NCBI GenBank assembly: GCA_964482205.1
Contig: CAYZWI010000002.1
Span: forward strand, 186,001 to 250,000
DNA length: 64,000 nucleotides
Direction of reading: 5' to 3'
Origin: JAZDGX01 sp964482205
Lineage (GTDB): Bacteria > Eisenbacteria > RBG-16-71-46 > CAIMUX01 > WJJG01
A model generated the notes under the pieces. The model did not search any database. It worked only from the letters and a program-made list of their open reading frames with translations, and had not been told where the DNA came from. Positions 61,850 through 64,000 of the stretch are shown here, one piece after another (the first letter of the stretch is position 1; the number at the start of each line of letters is the position of its first letter). Both the position numbers and the translations under genes were made by a program.

Positions 61850-63142
61850 CTAGGGCCTCGCGCTTCCCGGGATCTTGCCGCCGCTGCGCTTGCTCACGCT
61901 TGCGCGCCGGCCTGACGCCGCGCGGGCGGGCGAGGCCTTCTGGCCGCGCGGCCCTCGAGTCGTCGTCCGCGTCTCGCGCGAGAGCCGCTTCAGCTCGAAT
62001 CCCTTCCACTCGAGCTTCAGGCGCGGGCGTCCGGCGGTCAAACGCTCGCCGAGCACATAGCCCGCGAGCAGCGGCAGCGAGACGCTCGGCTCCACCCACG
62101 CCATCGCGAAGCGCGCCTGCGCGTCGATCTTGCCCCACGATTGCGCCTCGCGCAGGGTCGAGCTCGAAAGCCCCCCGTCGGCCGTGACCGCAGTCGTCAC
62201 CTGGATGGCGTAATCGTGCCCGCGCTCCAATCCGTACAGATATCCCATCACGACCGAATCGTTGATGTAGTTCTTGGGCACTCCCCCGGCCACATAGATC
62301 GCCGCCGTGCAGGGAGATTTCACGACCACCTGCGTCAGCTCGTGATTGTCCTGGATCGAATCGATCGCGATGCCCGCGCGTCCATCCTTCAGACAACGCA
62401 GGCGATGACTGGTGAGACCGATCCCGATCGAAGAGTCGTTGATGGCGGGAACGAACATGGGCACGCCGCAGCGGCGGCAAGTGGCGACAATCGATTCGTC
62501 ATCGTCCAGATGATCGGCCACGAAATCCATGTACTGCCGGCTCGAGTAGTTGCCCGCGGGAAGCTCGTCGGCCACGAGCCCCAGCCATCCGTCGGTCTTC
62601 CAGAAGCGCTCCTCGTCCACGTAGGTGTCGTAGATGCGATCGATCCTCATCTTGCGCAGCAGAGCGTCATCCGCTTGCGGCGATCCCTTGTAATGCCGGA
62701 AACCGCGCGCCTGATAGATGTCCTGATAGAGAATCGCTCCGGTGGAGACGACCACATCCACTGCGCCCGAGGCGACGAGATCGCGTATCACGCGCCGCAA
62801 TCCGGCGGCGACCAGCGGCCCGGCGAGGCCGAGGAGCACCGTCGGCCGGCGAGGATCGGCGTAGAGCGCCGACAAGACTTGCGCGCAGCGGCCGATGTTC
62901 CGCGCCTGGATGGACATGTCCGCCATGCCCGCGACGAGATCGGCCACGCGCATGTTCGGAGTGATGGCAAGCTGACGAACCGGCTGCGCGAAGAGCTGGC
63001 GCTTGCGCGCCCTCAAGGCGGGCGTCAAGGGCGTGTAGTCGACGGTGTTCTTCTTCCGGGCAAGCTGCGCCGAACCGGAACGCGCGCGAGGATTGCGGGG
63101 CGACCGTGACCGGGACCTGAGCCGGGACTTGGGCGAAGGCAT
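61850..63142 (-). CDS. Deoxyhypusine synthase-like protein
   Basis: A 430-residue protein from the ATG at 63142 (AAGGAG upstream). The core (about 30-380) is a DHS fold: YQARGFRHYKGSPQADD, VDEERFWKTDGWLGL, SSIGIGLTSHRL, IDSIQDNHELTQ and IYVAGGVPKNYINDSVV, whose Lys is the catalytic Schiff-base lysine of DHS. Bacteria lack eIF5A hypusination; bacterial members are usually homospermidine-synthase-like or unassigned and use spermidine. Both ends carry extra Arg/Ser/Lys-rich tails (about 30 and 60 residues). It is directly upstream of rsmI, so both are co-translated. Confidence 0.85.
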   Translation of the reverse strand: MPSPKSRLRSRSRSPRNPRARSGSAQLARKKNTVDYTPLTPALRARKRQLFAQPVRQLAITPNMRVADLVAGMADMSIQARNIGRCAQVLSALYADPRRPTVLLGLAGPLVAAGLRRVIRDLVASGAVDVVVSTGAILYQDIYQARGFRHYKGSPQADDALLRKMRIDRIYDTYVDEERFWKTDGWLGLVADELPAGNYSSRQYMDFVADHLDDDESIVATCRRCGVPMFVPAINDSSIGIGLTSHRLRCLKDGRAGIAIDSIQDNHELTQVVVKSPCTAAIYVAGGVPKNYINDSVVMGYLYGLERGHDYAIQVTTAVTADGGLSSSTLREAQSWGKIDAQARFAMAWVEPSVSLPLLAGYVLGERLTAGRPRLKLEWKGFELKRLSRETRTTTRGPRGQKASPARAASGRRASVSKRSGGKIPGSARP

Positions 63143-63478
63143 GTTCACTCCTTGCTGCGACGGGGCCGGCGGATCCAGGCAGCGGCCAAGTCCGCTTGGC
63201 CTGCCCATCAGCACGCTTGCGCGACCGCGAACGACGGCCGACGTTCAGATGAACGGCGGATAGTAGGCGCTCCCGCATGGCCTCGCAAGGTAATGGATCG
63301 AAGGTCAGGGCCGGCCGCGGTGCAAGAAGCTGGCGACGAATGAGTTGCGGAAGAAATCGGGGAAGCGAACCTCTTGCCCGCCGCAGGGTTCAAGGACCGT
63401 CGGAAGCTTGACCGGGGACAAGCGGGAAGGATAAACTTCACCGGTTGTTTTTCTCCCGTGGCCCTTGATGGAGGCACC
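63143..63478. other. Divergent intergenic region before the TlpA-like gene
   Basis: No gene recognised in 336 bp. A rightward promoter candidate is at 63408-63435; nothing notable on the leftward side. Confidence 0.4.
63408..63435 (+). promoter_or_regulatory. Candidate promoter of the TlpA-like gene
   Basis: TTGACC (63408-63413) and GATAAA (63430-63435) with a 16-bp spacer, about 45 bp before the start codon. Confidence 0.5.
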
Positions 63479-64000
63479 ATGTCGAGACAAGGCACGAAGT
63501 GGATGGCGGCTTTGGCGCTGGTTGCGGCCTTGATGGGATTTGGCGGCGCAGCCCGGGCCGACAAGGCGCCCGATTTCTCCCTGCCCGATCTCCATGGCAA
63601 GAGCGTCCGTCTCTCCGAAATCAACAAGAGCGAGCCCGTCATCGTCTCGTTCTGGGCCACCTGGTGCCAGCCCTGCCCTCAGGAAATGCAGCACCTGCAG
63701 CGTTTCCACGAGACCTATGCGAAGAACGGCCTGAAGATCGTCGCGATCTCCATCGATGGGCCGAAGACCGTTTCCAAGGTAAAGCCGTTCGTGACGGGAA
63801 GAAGCTTCACCTTTCCCGTTCTGCTCGACACGAACAACGATGTGAAGCGCATCTTCCAGGTCTCGGCCGTGCCGACGGTGTGCGTGTTGAAGCCGGGCGG
63901 AGAGATCGCCTTCCATCACGTGGGATACAAGCCCGGCGACGAAGTGGCTCTGGAACAGGAGATCCGCAAGGTTCTCGGCCTTTCGGAGAGCAAGGAAGGC
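63479..64000 (+). CDS. Exported TlpA/ResA-like thioredoxin, 3' end outside the window
   Basis: 174 codons are visible and the frame is still open at the right edge. MSRQGTKWMAALALVAALMG is a signal segment. A thioredoxin-like domain follows: DKAPDFSLPDLHGKSVRLSE, VSFWATWCQPCPQEMQHL with the CQPC active site, IVAISIDGPKTV, and cis-Pro in VSAVPTVCVLKPGGE. Such proteins reduce disulfides outside the cytoplasm, often for cytochrome c maturation. It is the opposite activity to the VKOR-Dsb fusion in this window. GGAGG precedes the ATG. Confidence 0.9.
   Translation, partial: MSRQGTKWMAALALVAALMGFGGAARADKAPDFSLPDLHGKSVRLSEINKSEPVIVSFWATWCQPCPQEMQHLQRFHETYAKNGLKIVAISIDGPKTVSKVKPFVTGRSFTFPVLLDTNNDVKRIFQVSAVPTVCVLKPGGEIAFHHVGYKPGDEVALEQEIRKVLGLSESKEG

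Overview
This is a GC-rich window with no rRNA, tRNA, CRISPR array or insertion sequence that I can see. Long secreted proteins carry repeated Ig-like domains, and two of them (the subtilisin-like protease and the deiminase) end in FlgD-like beta-sandwich domains of the kind used for surface sorting in the FCB group. Together with a sugar-phosphate type bacterial microcompartment (BMC) locus, this suggests an uncultured FCB-type bacterium such as Candidatus Eisenbacteria. That placement is inference, since the window holds no phylogenetic marker I could use.

Layout. 1-6500 (minus strand) is a TCA-like operon, in transcription order sucC, sucD, an isocitrate/isopropylmalate-type dehydrogenase, an HD-domain protein, a fused LeuC-LeuD-type aconitase-family enzyme and the start of a second LeuC-type protein. 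6979-15298 encodes a 19-repeat surface lipoprotein and a secreted subtilisin-like protease. 15309-18341 (minus) has an organophosphate-type transporter, a P-loop protein and a small membrane protein. 18706-25609 (plus) is a coupled run of two alkaline-phosphatase-superfamily 'sulfatases', a polytopic membrane protein and a VKOR-DsbA-DsbA fusion. 25822-29115 has gltX and glnS, then a structured leader and a HEPN protein. 30317-33757 (minus) has an EamA transporter, a peroxiredoxin whose peroxidatic cysteine codon is UGA followed by a SECIS-like hairpin (probable selenoprotein), and a YgeY-type M20 hydrolase linked to selenium metabolism.

34140-42205 (plus) is a winged-helix regulator followed by a BMC operon: an RpiB-DeoC fusion, BMC-T, BMC-H, three BMC-P pentamers, a second BMC-T, a CoA-acylating aldehyde dehydrogenase with an encapsulation-type N-terminus, and a class II aldolase. 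The set fits a sugar-phosphate-utilising BMC in which aldolases make an aldehyde inside the shell and the dehydrogenase oxidises it to acyl-CoA. A secreted protein of unknown function is coupled to its end. No phosphotransacylase, acetate kinase or alcohol dehydrogenase is present in the window.

42199-45256 (minus) has ahcY and a fold-type II PLP enzyme. 45540-52022 has a TMTC-like TPR membrane protein coupled to a molybdenum hydroxylase with its domains in an unusual order (Mo domain, heptad-repeat linker, 2Fe-2S), with convergent MocA- and XdhC-type maturation genes. 52682-58822 holds a Cys-rich secreted repeat protein, pgi and a secreted peptidylarginine deiminase of the Porphyromonas type. 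The right end has a secreted protein, a second EamA transporter, rsmI, a deoxyhypusine-synthase-like gene and a partial TlpA-like thioredoxin.

The points most worth following are the Sec peroxiredoxin with its selenium- and molybdenum-linked neighbours, the RpiB-DeoC fusion in the BMC operon, the inverted-order molybdenum hydroxylase, and the secreted arginine deiminase.
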